In this document: positions 1-12,000 of the stretch, piece by piece
How the letters are laid out: each line of letters begins with the position of its first letter
Numbering within the stretch: position 1 is the first letter of the stretch
Source: Trema orientale
Lineage: Eukaryota > Streptophyta > Magnoliopsida > Rosales > Cannabaceae
DNA length: 64,000 nucleotides
Assembly (NCBI GenBank): GCA_002914845.1
Contig: JXTC01000088.1
Location: 187,272-251,271 of the forward strand
Reading direction: 5' to 3'
The notes under the pieces: generated by a model
Seen by the model: the letters and a program-made list of their open reading frames with translations, nothing else
Told to the model about the DNA's origin: nothing
Databases searched by the model: none
Program-made: the position numbers and the translations under genes

Positions 1-1190
1 TGGTAATATAAGAATTGAGTTACGGCACTCTAATTCTTTATATTGTCTGGTCCAGTTCAATACACATAAATTATTTATGTTGTACTAGTGTTTCTATCAG
101 AAGTCACATACTTCAATGATTTGAGACACATCATTCCCGTTGAGATAGACAAACACTACAACCTATAGTAAATAAAGTATTCCATCTTTATTTACAGATT
201 GTGAACTAATTCATTTAGACTTAGATAAATAAACAAGTCTCCCCATAATTAACACTTAATCATATTTATTTCTTTATACATAAACAAAGTCATGGAATCT
301 TTTTCAGATAAATAAACTATACAACTAAGATAGTTTAATATAGCAAATATCATAATTGCATATAAGAGAAAGTTGTTTATACTCAAAGGGTATAATTGGA
401 AATATGCTTTTTAGGACAAATATCCCAACATATATATGGGTGAGTTTTCAGTAGATATTTTTGTTTTTGCTCTATGGATGGGAAAGTTTGACTAATTTAG
501 AAATAAACCTACAATAACAAGTCATCACAATAATTATATTAATTTATAATTCTTTTTTATTTATTTCCCTTTTGAAAATTCAATTTAAAGTTTAATTTTT
601 TAATTACCTTTAATTTAAAACTATATGTAATTGTATCTTCAATATTTCATAAAATTTCTTTTTTACTATATGAAAGGTAAAATCCAAGGTAGCATAATTT
701 TCATATTATGAATAAGTTATTTTTTTAAATAACAAAAAATAAGTAAAGCAGCTACATTTAAAGAAAATTTGTTTGGAAAAAAAATTATGCTTGAAACAGC
801 TTAAAATTTGTACATCTTTTGTTTTTTTTTTTTCAACGAATAATATAGTTGAGAGTGATTTGGGATTATTAAGAATTTTTTACTAGTTTAATTTTCTTAT
901 ATAAAAAAAAGAAAATAAGAAAAATTGACTAGCTCATCAGGTTACCCATATTTTTTGTTTTAAAAACTTTTTATATCTATATGTGTATTAATTATAATAA
1001 TTTTTTTTAGTAAATCTATTAACATTATTTTAGCCATCAGATTAAAATTTAATGGCCCAAACTAGAGTACCCATCTATGAAGTAAAAATAAAAATCTCCA
1101 TTGAAACATCACCCTATAAATATATATATAGGCACCAATCTAGTAGGTATTTTTTTTGTACCTATACACAGGTATTGTCTTGCACAATTA

Positions 1191-1252
1191 AAATTTATCA
1201 CGCACATCTTTCGACGATAAAAGAAATAAAAAAAGATGTGCGTGATAAATTT
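1191..1252. repeat. Perfect 20-bp inverted repeat (hairpin)
   Basis: Bases 1191-1210 and 1233-1252 are perfect reverse complements (arm contains ATCACGCACATCTT) around a 22-nt A-rich loop. A third, direct copy of the left arm lies at about 1268-1284. The surrounding 960-1440 stretch shares wording with 32400-32600 (poly-T, 'acctat...ggta' steps), so the hairpin is probably part of a decayed fold-back transposon. No gene is seen in 1-1880. Confidence 0.7.
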
Positions 1253-1534
1253 ATCAATTAAAATTTATTTATCACGCACATCTTGAAACATCACCCTATA
1301 AATAAAAATTTATTTTTATTTTTTCCCAACTACCCAAATTATGATAGCCGTTAGATTATGATCCAATGACTAAAAAAAGAAATACCTATAGATAGGTAAA
1401 ATATATATATATTGAATTGAAAACTTATATATATACTAGTACTAATAGTATGTGCTTAGGGCACGTATCTATTGATTAAATTTTATTGTTACTTTAGCAC
1501 AAGTTGAAAAAGGTAAAAATTTAGAGTAAAAAAA

Positions 1535-1850
1535 AGGGCTGACTACATATTTAACCATTTTTTGGCCCAAAACTCAGTATATGACTAAATTCAAAAATTT
1601 ATAGCTAAATGGTCAACTCACTTAATGACAAAAGTGAAAATACAATATATTCCACAACTGAAACTTTAAAAAGAATGGATAGTTAGCTATAACTTTTAAA
1701 ACATGGACATCTACTTGAACCAATTTAAAAAATTGGTCATCGTTTGCTCAAAAGAATATCTAAAAAAGAGAAAACCCAACTTTATAAGGTATTTTTGGTG
1801 TGGCCGAAAGTAATAAAATTTGGGGCTGGCCCAAGAAGACAGAAAAAGGC
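1535..1850. repeat. Dispersed AT-rich repeat, partly shared with 21266-21452 and 26935-27055
   Basis: The stretch 1535-1740 (a 'cannot see' type of intergenic repeat with ...tataacttttaaaacat...) is similar to 21266-21452 in the same orientation. Its right part, about 1755-1850 (aaaacccaactttataagg... gtggccgaaagt... ggctggcccaag), reappears inverted at about 26935-27055. It looks like the end of a transposon family that also frames the minisatellite region near 27 kb. Boundaries were read by eye. Confidence 0.5.
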
Positions 1851-1879
1851 CTACAGAAATAAGCCTAGCATTAAAAGAA

Positions 1880-2155
1880 AAAGGGACTTATAGAAATGTG
1901 ACCAAATTTTGGGCCCAATTTTAGTAAATGTACCTTTGTCAAATGTTATAGCAAAATGTTCGGTATATATGCTTATATACTAAGTGTAAAATTTTATATA
2001 CCAAGTAGTATATTTCAGTACAGTAACTAAAATTGGTAGATTTATTTATCTACCAAGTGTAAAAATATATATATCTGGACATTTAACTATAAAATTTTAA
2101 AAGTGGACATCTACTTAATCAAATTTAAAATCTTGATCATCTACCTAAATTTCTC
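1880..2155 (+). repeat. Copy 1 of a three-copy dispersed repeat
   Basis: About 275 bp starting near gaaatgtgaccaaattttgg and ending near gatcatctacctaaatttc. Close copies lie at 36925-37195 (inverted) and 51000-51292 (same strand). The two ends are loosely inverted copies of each other, as in a fold-back or MITE-like element. It directly abuts the region where homology between the MEF9-like gene and its duplicated fragment begins (about 2157). Confidence 0.6.
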
Positions 2156-2307
2156 AAAGAAAAACCACATAGGCAAATTCACACAACCAATAAAATAAAA
2201 TACAAAAACTGCAAAATATTAAAAAATAATTTGGTAAGCAGTTGGAATAAAGCACGGATTTCAAGGCTATCTCCCTTTTTATATATTACGACGATAGAAT
2301 ATAGATA

Positions 2308-2564
2308 TCTTCTATATAATAGAAGCGTGGATGGGCATTGGGAACCGAGCCGTTCCTCTACTCGTCCTGCTTCGCCACTTCTTTTTTTTTTTTTTTTTTG
2401 AGCTATATAAGTACTTGAAAATGTTGGCAGAGAATATGACACGTGACTTCTTGACTTGCATTGATTGTTGTTTCATAAATTAAAATAATAATTAAATTGC
2501 TTTATATACAAATTTTTTGGAAAATTACGGGTGACGTGCCTAAGGCACGTGTGGTTTAGACTAG
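2308..2564 (+). mobile_element. Non-autonomous Helitron (257 bp) in the PPR promoter
   Basis: The element begins with TCTTCTATATAATAG after a host A and ends with a GC-rich hairpin at 2534-2550 (ACGTGCC-TAA-GGCACGT), then 14 nt to a terminal CTAG followed by a host T. That is the Helitron signature: 5' TC, 3' hairpin plus CTRR, insertion between A and T, and no target duplication. The duplicated promoter at 23.58-23.64 kb lacks the whole block and shows the flanks joined (an empty site, allowing a short AT-repeat length change). The element carries two CACGTG boxes (2440-2445, 2546-2551) and a TATATAA (about 2405), so it could influence the downstream gene, whose ATG is 162 bp away. Confidence 0.8.
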
Positions 2565-2725
2565 TAGATATAGATATACAGACTACTCTTTTTAATTAAA
2601 AAATAAAAAAAGGAACGACAGGCTTAAAAATATAAATGTGAAAAACGACAATAAACGCAACAAAGGCAAAGCTATATTACGTACGTTCATCATGTTTCAC
2701 AAGTTCATCTCCCCCTCATTCCTTC

Positions 2726-4777
2726 ATGACAAGTATAGTATTTCGTCTGAGGACGACGCTAACGAGCATTGCATACGGCGTCGCTTCGAGAACCATCCGT
2801 GTTCCCTTACTGCATCTATGTCAACAGCGTCCGGTCACCATCGCCATACCCAAGATTGCCTCTGCAACATCTCGTCGTTTTTTGGCCTCATCTTCTAGTC
2901 CCGAAAGTTTAAGCCGGACCCTACATTTGGGCTTGCTCTCGTTGAACAAAAGGATCTCCCATTTGATCCGAAATGGTCGAATTAGTGAAGCGAGGGAGGT
3001 TTTTGATACGATGAAGAATCGGAATATCGTGACGTGGAACTCAATGATGAGTGGGTATGTGAAGCGCAGAGAGATGGTCAAAGCACGCAAGTTGTTCGAC
3101 GAAATGCCTGAGAGAGACGTTGTGTCATGGAATTTGATGATATCGGGTTATATGTCGTATCAGGGGAGTAAGGCTATTGAGGAAGGGCGAGAGTTGTTTG
3201 ATGAAATGCCTGAGAGAGATTGTGTTTCTTGGAACACAATGATTAGTGGGTATGCCAAGAATGGGAGGATGTCTCAGGCGTTGGAGCTTTTCCATAGCAT
3301 GCCGGAGCGGAATGTTGTCTCTTGGAATGCAATTATCAGTGGGTTTTTGCAGAATGGTGATGTGTTTAATGCTGTTGATTTGTTTGAGAAAATGCCGGAG
3401 CATGATGCGGCTTCGCTTAGTGTGCTAGTTTCGGGTCTTATTCAGAATGGTAAGTTGGATGAAGCTGCTCGGATTCTGCGTGAATGGGGAAACAGAGACG
3501 GTCTGGGAGAAGAATTGGTGCATGCTTATAACAGGCTCATTGCTGGGTATGGTCAAAGAGGTAGGATCATAGAAGCACGACGACTGTTTGATGAGATGCC
3601 ATTTTATAATGATAAGGGGATAGAAGGCCATAAGAGGTTTGAGAGAAATGTGGTAACTTGGAATTCCATGATCATGTGCTATTTGAAAGCAAGATATATT
3701 TTCATCGCTAGGGAACTTTTTGACCAAATGACAGAACGAGATACCTTCTCTTGGAATACCATGATCACTGGATATGTACATATGTTAGATATGGAAGAGG
3801 CCTCTATCCTCTTCCGTCAGATGCCGGATCCCGACACACTGACATGGAATGCTATGATCTCAGGATATGCGGAAATTGGTAGTTTACAACTCGCTCAGGA
3901 ATTTTTTGAGAGGACGCCCCAAAAGAACCTGGTCTCTTGGAACTCCATTATAGCTGGATATGAGAAAAATGAACACTACAATGAATCAATTAAGCTATTC
4001 ACTCAAATGCAACGTGGAGGAGAGAAACATGACCGTCACACGTTATCTTCAGTTCTCAGCACATCCACTGGGTTGGTGGATCTGCATCTTGGTAGGCAGG
4101 TTCATCAGCTGGTTATAAAGACTTTTATTGCAGATGCACCAGTAAACAACTCCCTCATTACTATGTATTCAAGATGTGGGGCAATAAAAGACGCAAGGAT
4201 TGTCTTTGATGAGATGAAACGACGGAAGGATGTAATTTCCTGGAATGCAATGATTGGAGGCTATGCATCTCATGGTGTTGCTTTAGAGGCTTTAGAACTT
4301 TTCGAATTGATGAAGAAACTCAATGTGCAACCTACGCATATAACATTTATTGCAGTGTTGAATGCATGTGCTCATGCAGGCTTTGTTGAAGAAGGCCGAA
4401 TGCATTTCCAATCGATGATTAGTGAATTCGGTATCAGGCCACAAGTCGAACACTATGCCTCCCTAGTCGACATCATTGGCCGGCAGGGGCAGCTTGAGGA
4501 AGCCATGGATTTGATCAATAGCATGCCATTCAAACCAAACACGGCAGTTTGGGGAGCATTTCTGGGTGCGTGTAGAGTACATAACAATGTTCAGTTGGCT
4601 CAACATGCTGCCGAAGCTCTAATGAGGCTCGAACCAGAAAGTTCAGCTCCCTATGTGTTGTTATACAATATGTATGCTGATTTAGGACAATGGGACAATG
4701 CAGCCAAGATTAGACTGGTGATGGAAGAAAATAACATCATCAAGGAACGAGGGTATAGTAGAATAGATTCTTTATGA
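2726..4777 (+). CDS. MEF9: PPR protein, PLS/E type, mitochondrial (MEF9-like)
   Basis: Intronless 683-residue protein. The N-terminal ~60 residues are rich in R, S, T and A with almost no acids, as in a mitochondrial targeting peptide. From about residue 75 onward it is an uninterrupted run of pentatricopeptide repeats with the PLS signature: repeated NVVSWNAMISGY-like, ARELFDEMPERD-like and HAGFVEEG-like stretches. It ends in a short E region (ERGYSRIDSL) with no E+ or DYW domain. The order of repeats and the C-terminal wording match Arabidopsis At1g62260, which is known as MEF9, a site-specific C-to-U editing factor for mitochondrial nad7; the orthology is inferred from memory. Two partial copies of this gene lie at 15080-15362 and 22494-23758. 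The ATG at 2726 is the first in the frame, and a Helitron ends 162 bp upstream. Confidence 0.9.
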   Translation: MTSIVFRLRTTLTSIAYGVASRTIRVPLLHLCQQRPVTIAIPKIASATSRRFLASSSSPESLSRTLHLGLLSLNKRISHLIRNGRISEAREVFDTMKNRNIVTWNSMMSGYVKRREMVKARKLFDEMPERDVVSWNLMISGYMSYQGSKAIEEGRELFDEMPERDCVSWNTMISGYAKNGRMSQALELFHSMPERNVVSWNAIISGFLQNGDVFNAVDLFEKMPEHDAASLSVLVSGLIQNGKLDEAARILREWGNRDGLGEELVHAYNRLIAGYGQRGRIIEARRLFDEMPFYNDKGIEGHKRFERNVVTWNSMIMCYLKARYIFIARELFDQMTERDTFSWNTMITGYVHMLDMEEASILFRQMPDPDTLTWNAMISGYAEIGSLQLAQEFFERTPQKNLVSWNSIIAGYEKNEHYNESIKLFTQMQRGGEKHDRHTLSSVLSTSTGLVDLHLGRQVHQLVIKTFIADAPVNNSLITMYSRCGAIKDARIVFDEMKRRKDVISWNAMIGGYASHGVALEALELFELMKKLNVQPTHITFIAVLNACAHAGFVEEGRMHFQSMISEFGIRPQVEHYASLVDIIGRQGQLEEAMDLINSMPFKPNTAVWGAFLGACRVHNNVQLAQHAAEALMRLEPESSAPYVLLYNMYADLGQWDNAAKIRLVMEENNIIKERGYSRIDSL

Positions 4778-6794
4778 TACTCCTGATTCGGTGAATGATT
4801 TCAACCTTTGATAAAAACAAACAACCGAGTATGTTTTAAGAATTAACCCGAAATATGGCAATATATATGTATACTATATGTCTACAAAAATATAGAAGCA
4901 GAAGCAGTAACTGATCAGTTTGTTGCACAAATAAAAAGATGCTTCAGAATGTTCTGTCTCCTTCGGGCTTGTTTCGGAAAAAAATATGGGCTTCTGTCGT
5001 TTTACATTTGGCATGTTGTCAAACACCTTGAGCTAAAGTTTAATAACAAAAACAAGCTTTGGTCAAATCGCATCTTGAACATTTGAAAGGTCCTCGTATT
5101 ATCTGAAGCTAAATGAGTGGAGGCCTCAACATAGTTTATGGTTTTGTCCTTTCCAATTTAATATTCGTCAAAATCATCAATAAGTACATGCCTTAATTCA
5201 AAACCGTGTTGAAAAATTCTACGAAGTATTGATCAGAATTCAGAAAAGAACTAAAATATAAAACTGAGTAAGCCACCGGGTTAGGTCGGGAATTCGACTC
5301 TTAGGTGCATGAGTTATTTTTCTTTCTTTGTAATAAGTAGAGGTTATTAGTTAAAGTTCCACTTTTTTAATTAAAAACAATATAGAATTGAGTAAAGGGT
5401 TATCTATCATGTTTACAATTTGCTTCCCTAAAAACATATAGTCATAATTTGCAAAACAATAATACCCAAGTGACACCCCTTCTGTTACGTGCCTCAATAG
5501 AAAGCTGAAACATCTTATTCCATTTTGTTGAAATATTAGTTAATGGCTACATAGTATCTCTTTTAAAACAATATAAGAGCAAGTATTAAGCTTGCATTTT
5601 ACAGAGCATGTACTCTTACAAGTTGAAAAAAGAAAAAAGAAAAAGAAAAAAAAGAAAAAAAAAAAAGGTATATGTGAAATAGATATCGGATAGAACCAGA
5701 GGACCTTTCTTGTTCAAAAGGAGCAAATGATCTCGAGATGTGTTTAATAAACCTCTAAGTGAAAAAAATACAATAATTTTGGACATTTTTTTATAAGTAC
5801 GGGATTAATTGCCATTTATTTTGGGTATTTTCGTCTATTTATTTTGCGTATTTCTATGAATCTAAGCAATACAGGTGGTGCGGGAATGCAAAAAAGTTTC
5901 TGGATAAAAAAAAAAAAAAAAACTAATCATTGATTTTTTTTTCTTTTTTTTGTCTTTGCTGTTCTAATTATTTTTCTTTTTCAAATCAATTATTCAATTT
6001 CTTAATTGGTATACCTTTTAAGATTCTACTTTACCTTACTTATTTCTCCGATGGGATGTCCTTCTAAAAGTTTCGGACTTCTTTATCATCCATCTATCAT
6101 TTTCTCATTTTTCTTTTTATAAACTATTTACTCCTTTTTTTTTTTTTTTTGGTTCAAGCTTATAAGCATGACTCGATTAATTTCTATTGAAATGTTCTTT
6201 TTTTTTTAAGCTTCACATTAAATTATCCAGTTTTCACAATGGTTGGTCGATGATTGCATAAAACAACGTTGAATAGAAGGGTGTTTACAGTGAAATGTAT
6301 TCAAAATACTTTAATTTTTTTTTTTATAAACAAAATGTTTTAATTTTAACATGTATACGACGGGAATGAGTTTTCTATAGTTATATAGTTAAATGTAATT
6401 TTATTTAGGATTATTTTGGTAAATAAAAAAATTTAAAAAGAACTTGTAGAGAATAGACAAGAAGGTAGTAATAGTCACCGCAGTCTAATTAGAAAACCAA
6501 TAACTTTTTTACATGTTCAATTATTTCGTCCAGTAACTTTGTTATTTTGATTTCATCCTACCAAAAACAAATGGCACCGACTTTCTTTTTTTGGCTCAAA
6601 GATTCCCATTACATACGTATGAATGGGTGGTCTCAGGGGAATTATGATTTGTAAATATATATATCTCATATTAATGTCGTGATTTTAAGAAAATGCTTTT
6701 CGAATAGATTATAGTTTTTTATCCTTTTTTTTTACCTTTTTTCCTTTCTTCGGAAAATCTTACTTTTTTAATAGTTTTCATATATATATATAGA
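4778..6794. other. Intergenic, AT-rich; possible SINE scrap
   Basis: No gene is supported here. Homopurine/homopyrimidine runs occur at about 5630-5665 and 5930-5960. At 5270-5320 the wording agccaccgggttaggtcgg then gggaattcgactc resembles the internal promoter boxes of tRNA-derived SINEs, but no A-rich tail or target duplication was found. About 6395-6480 resembles the right end of the MITE at 16137-16960 (aatagtcacc-type terminus). Confidence 0.35.
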
Positions 6795-7157
6795 GTAAAT
6801 TACAAAAAAAATAATTTGAAATTTGGGTGTTCTACAATTTAAACTCTGAAGTTTGGACTCTGCAAAACAATAACCTTAGATTAAGAATTTCTGAAAATTA
6901 ATACCCTGAGTTGACTTTTCGAATAATTTTAACGGATAAAAGACAATAATATACTTAAAATTAAGGAAAATAATAAGGATTAATTCAATTTTAATAGAGG
7001 ATATTATTATTCTTTTGTTACTAAAATTGGTCAAAAAATCAGTATATAGTATTAATTTTCAGAATTTCTTAATTTCAGAATATTATTTTGCAAAGTCCAA
7101 ACTTCAGGGTTTAAATTGCAGAATACTCAAATTTAAAGATATTTTTTTGCAGTTCAT
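6795..7157. mobile_element. Fold-back MITE with ~105-bp terminal inverted repeats
   Basis: About 6797-6902 and 7050-7155 are imperfect reverse complements over roughly 105 bp; shared words include tttaaactctgaagtttggactctgcaa on the left and its complement on the right. Only about 150 bp of AT-rich sequence separates the arms. No coding capacity. Long arms with a short centre are typical of fold-back or Mutator-derived MITEs. No clear target duplication was seen in the AT-rich flanks. Confidence 0.65.
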
Positions 7158-7456
7158 CGTGTGTATATATATTCTATCCTTATTTCTTTTTTTTAAAAAA
7201 AAAATATATATATATTTGTATCTAGATTTCGTCCATCTCTTCAATTGATTAATTTATTATTCTTTGTATCAAGTAATGTGTAAATTTTATCTAAAATATA
7301 TATATTTGCTTAAAAAAAGGTATTAATCAAATAATTAACTATAAAATTACAATTAAAAGTGTTTTCTTTGGGAAATAACGATATTTATTGATATAATAAG
7401 TGAACTTGGGAATTATTTTTATAATTTTTTCTCATTCTTTTTCACCGTTTTCATTA

Positions 7457-8374
7457 TGCTATATTTAGTAGGAGGGAGAGAGTAGGAATGACAAAGAATG
7501 TGAAGAAAGTGAAAATTTTTTAAATTATTCGGTAGGAATAATATAAAATAGAAATGATGAAGAATATTTATTTATAAAATTACTATATTATTCGTTTTAT
7601 TTTATTTTTCAAATTAATATTTTAGAGAATAAATTTGTTTGGAATGGTTAGTTTGGTGGGCCCAAGCCCCGAAGGGAGCTTTTTCCTCTCCACTTGTCCT
7701 CTCACTCTTTTTCTTCGTTCTACCAAACAATTAGGGATGGCAATATAACCCATGGTTACGGGTATCTGTGGTTATCCGATCCGAATGGGGAGGAGAAAAA
7801 CCGCTCAAGTGAGGAAAATGACCGGGGCGGAGAATAACCGTACCGTTAATATGCGGGTATGATGCGGGGACGATATTTGTATAATCCGCACCGTACCCGC
7901 CCCGATATATATATTTACATAGAAAAATTATTATACATATAAATATCTATTTAATTTTGCACTATCAATATTATTATATCTTTGGTAAAATAATGATTTT
8001 GGAGAGTTATATGTACTTATATATTTAAATTTTAGAGTTTAAAAATTATTAGTATATTGTTGTGTTTAATATTTTGTTGATTATGAAAAGGATTTAGTAT
8101 TTTTATCTTAATTTTTTAATATTTTAATATTATCAATGGGTAATGGGTAACCGCGGTTTTCCCCGTTATCCATTGGTTAATACCCGCACCGTCCCCGCAT
8201 CCAAAACAATGGTTAATGGGACAGGTATAGTATTGTGATTGGCTTTCAGGGATGGGGATGGTAATTAAAAAACCGTCCCCGATCCGCCCCATTGCCATTC
8301 CTACAAACAATGGATTATAACTCTTCTTCCATTTCTCTCCATCTCTCTAAAAATCCTCCGTACCAAACATAGCA
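7457..8374. mobile_element. Outer MITE containing a nested hAT MITE
   Basis: The ends are TGCTATATTTAGTAGGAGGG at 7457 and, on the other strand, TGCTATGTTTGGTACGGAGG at 8374, an imperfect 20-bp terminal inverted repeat. The interior outside the nested element is rich in purine on one side and pyrimidine on the other (gagagag.../ctctctcc...). A separate hAT-type MITE at 7732-8303 has inserted into it and duplicated 8 bp of it. Family not certain. Confidence 0.55.
7732..8303. mobile_element. hAT-type MITE (572 bp) with exact 8-bp TSD
   Basis: Terminal inverted repeats are TAGGGATGGCAAT and ATTGCCATTCCTA. The flanking 8-bp target duplication CAAACAAT is exact (7724-7731 and 8304-8311). The interior is GC-rich near the ends (gcggggac, ccccgcat) and AT-rich in the middle, with no coding capacity. 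A second copy is at 31609-32175. The 8-bp duplication and TIRs place it in the hAT superfamily as a non-autonomous element. Confidence 0.85.
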
Positions 8375-9063
8375 CTAATGTAACTCATTTTGATTTTACC
8401 ACGTATTACTAAACACCATGTTTCAATCTACTTGTTAAATGTTTATTAATAGGATTCATATTATAGATTGTGAATTTGATTAAAATCGAAAGGTATGATA
8501 TAAAATAATACATATTTATCTTCGTCTCCGTAAGAACTTCTTATCTGAAAAAAGGAATAAAAAGAGACATTTAAAAGAAGAAGAAAAAGAAAAAGAAAGA
8601 ATAGTAATAAGGCATCACGTGTCACAATCTAGTTGCTTACCGAAGGCAGTTCAAGCACTTGCCGTTCAGTTTGGCATGGGCTTTAACAAGACGTGTGCAT
8701 TCTAAAATCTAAACTACAAAACTTACGAACACAGAGACACACTCATCACTCATCTCATCACATTCTTAACGTATATATATAATTAATTAATTAATTAAAA
8801 AAAACAAAAGAAAAAGAAGAAGCTTTATAATTAAAAAACAAAAACTAAATAAATAAATAAATAAATAAAAGGACAGAGAGAGAGAGAATTTGCCAATAAA
8901 TAATCCAAGAAAATTTCATATTATATTTAAAGCTTCAGGAGAAGACTGGAAAGCAGAACTGTATTAATCAACCAAAATCCCTCTCTTTATTTTTATCTCT
9001 ATCTGAGCCAACTCGCTCCGATTCACCGAGTCGGCCGTACAAAAAGCGATTGTAATCTTGAGG
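8375..9063 (+). promoter_or_regulatory. Upstream region of the WD40 gene
   Basis: Contains a CACGTG G-box at about 8617, a TATATATA stretch near 8770, and a CT/AG-rich leader before the start codon at 9064. The transcription start was not determined; the assignment rests on position only. Confidence 0.35.
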
Positions 9064-12000
9064 ATGAAGAGGAGGGCCGGGAGTAGCATCGACAAGGCCC
9101 TCGTCGATGTTTGGCAGAGGGAGGTTGGCCTCCTCTCCACCAGGAATTTCGCCCACCGACTCGGCGCCTCCGAGGTTTCTTTATTTTATTTTATTTTATT
9201 ACCAAACTCAATTGACTTGTTCTTAAAATTTTGTCGATTTAACTGAATTTATTCGTACTTGGGTAATCATGTTAACGATCATCGGTGTCGAATTTGATCT
9301 GGTTTAGCGTAATTTCTACTCTGTATCAGAATTTCCGTGTTTGCATTTGTGTACTGTGTATGTGTATCGTCATTGTTGATCACTGTGCTGATCAGTTGGC
9401 AATATGATTAGTGGGTCTGTTCAATTATGGGAAAAAATGGTGAAAGTGAACCAAAAATGGCTCTATATTTTGAAATTTGGCTGGGAATCTTAAGTTGGTG
9501 AATAATCTTATAATGAGAAGATGGTGTAGAAGTCTCGTTTGACGTTGTAGATTATGACACAAGTTTTTTCCTATTTGAAGTTTTGAGTAATGCCTGTGCG
9601 GATGTTAAAAAGCTTTAATGTAATTTAGATTTCGAAAATTCTTTATTATCTTGAATTTTAGTGAACTGACTATGCCAATTTTTAATCTTTCAGGATCTTG
9701 TTCTTAGGCTTGATATGTTTAGGAAGCTTGACAAGCATAGAGGGTGTGTAAACACTGTAAGCTTTAATGCAGCTGGTGACATTTTGGTGTCAGGCTCTGA
9801 TGATAGGCGGGTTATATTCTGGAATTGGGAAAGTGGGGAAGTAAAGCTTTCCTTCCAATCAGGTCACAACAATAATGTTTTCCAAGCAAAAATTATGCCC
9901 TATACAGATGATCGAAGCATTGTCACCTGTGCTGCTGATGGGCAGGTATCTTTTTTTTTTTCCCTTGCAAGTGGTGGCAGCATGATGTTTTCGACCTCTT
10001 TTTATTAGCATGCTACCAGCCTTGATAGTTTAGCATTTTCTCAACTTTAAATTATTGACCTGTCATTGCTTACTTTATCCTTGTCTCTTTATCTCATGAA
10101 AACTGCGGTATTTTAAGAATGTGACACAGAAAAGTTTGTACAGGAAGTTAATACATTACACACACTGATCTTTATTCTTTGACAAGTTTGAGAAAGTAAT
10201 GACTGCAATTTTTTTATTTTGATATCTCCGTTTTTAAGTGTATGTAGAGGTATAACTAAGGCTGATTCTATCTTTTAATTTAAATAATTTAAGTTTCTAA
10301 CAAGCATCTGCGTAATTTTAGGTGAGACATGCTCAGATTTTGGAGCGTGGGCTAGTGGAAACTTCCCTGCTCGCTAAACATCAGGGGCGAGCTCATAAGC
10401 TAGCTATTGAACCTGGGAGCCCACATATCTTTTATTCCTGTGGCGAAGATGGATTGGTGCAACATGTGAGTTATAGTTATCCTCTTTCTAGTTTCTTGTT
10501 TTAGTTGTCAATTTTGCAGTCTAAAACAATATAATTACTCTTAGTTTGGGATGCCACCATTTTTTACTTCACTTGGAAGGTTTACTGGTGAGAATGATAT
10601 TTTATATTACCCGTGATGGTTAGGTTGAGTGGTCAGACCCATGGTTTGTTCCCATGAAATCTGGGGTTTGGGTCTTCATGGGACCTACTAAGCAATATCC
10701 TAGAGCTTCTTGCCTCCCTAAGGCCATTTCCAACCCATAACGCCAAAATACACCAAAATAGTGTAACTTTTACATCATTTCATAAGTTGAACTCCAACCC
10801 ATTACACCAAAAGTTACACTAAAAGAATATTCACTTTCTATTCTTTATCTTTTTAGTCCTTTAATAATTAATTTATTTTACAAACTACTACATCTATATA
10901 TTACTTGACACATTATTGCAAATTATTAGAAAAAAATATTCCAATAAATTAACAATACTAAAAATTAATAATTTACTTTTAATTTAACTAAATATTGCAT
11001 TTAATAAAACATTAGGGAAAAAAAAAACCCAACGTTTAATACCACAAATAAGACAAAAAATGATTACATTAACAAAATTAAATCATTATAGATAATATAG
11101 GTTAATAAAAAAAGATATATTGAGAATAAATTTGCAGGAAGTTATAAAGGTGGGGGCTATTGGGGAAATAAAAAAGTTTGAACAGTATTACACCAAATTT
11201 GGTATAATGAATAGTATTACACCACATCAAATTTGGTGTAAAAGATGGTGTTGCATTGGAGAGGATTTTTAGCACCAGAATGCACCAATTTGGTGCAATG
11301 TTGGAGATGCCCTAAGACTATAAGATTCTGCGGGAGGACAAGTATCAGAAAAATAAAAAATAAAAAATGAGAATAATGATATTTCGTATTAATTGATTAT
11401 TTCCTGGCTTCTTGCTATTCCACTAATCAAACAAAGAATTAAATGAACGATGGGCTGGTTCTGAGCCTGGAAATGCCTATGAACTTTGTAAATCGTTAGC
11501 TCTAAGTCATTCTCCCTATGACAGTGCTTTCCTTTTCAACAGTGAAGTTTTCCTTAGTTTTTTATTTTTTGGATATAGACATGTGACACGATCTTCCTTA
11601 TAACAGTTTGATCTAAGAACCGGGAGAGCCACTGAACTTTTCACATGCCAACGAATTGATGATAGGAGGAGGTACATGCCAGTCATTCAATTGAATGCAA
11701 TTGCAATGGATCCGAGAAACCCAAATCTCTTCGTAGTTGCCGGTTCTGATGAGTATACCCGACTTTATGATATACGCAAGTATAAGTGGGATGGATCATC
11801 TGATTTTGGTCAACCTGCAAACTATTTCTGTCCTCCACATTTGATTGGTGATGAGCAAGTTGGAATTACAGGCTTGGCCTTCTCAGAGCAAAGCGAGCTT
11901 CTTGTCTCATACAATGATGAGTTCATCTATCTTTTTACACGGGAAATGGGTTTGGGAGATAACCCACTTCCATCTTCTCCAGTGTCTATGGGCAGTCATT

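Noticed and set aside
2821-3781. Minus-strand frames of 89-118 codons in the PPR gene, repeated at 22549-23358
   Set aside because: They are antisense shadows of PPR repeats, duplicated together with the gene.
5270-5320. tRNA gene candidate
   Set aside because: Only a loose A/B-box resemblance; no cloverleaf can be drawn. At most a SINE scrap.
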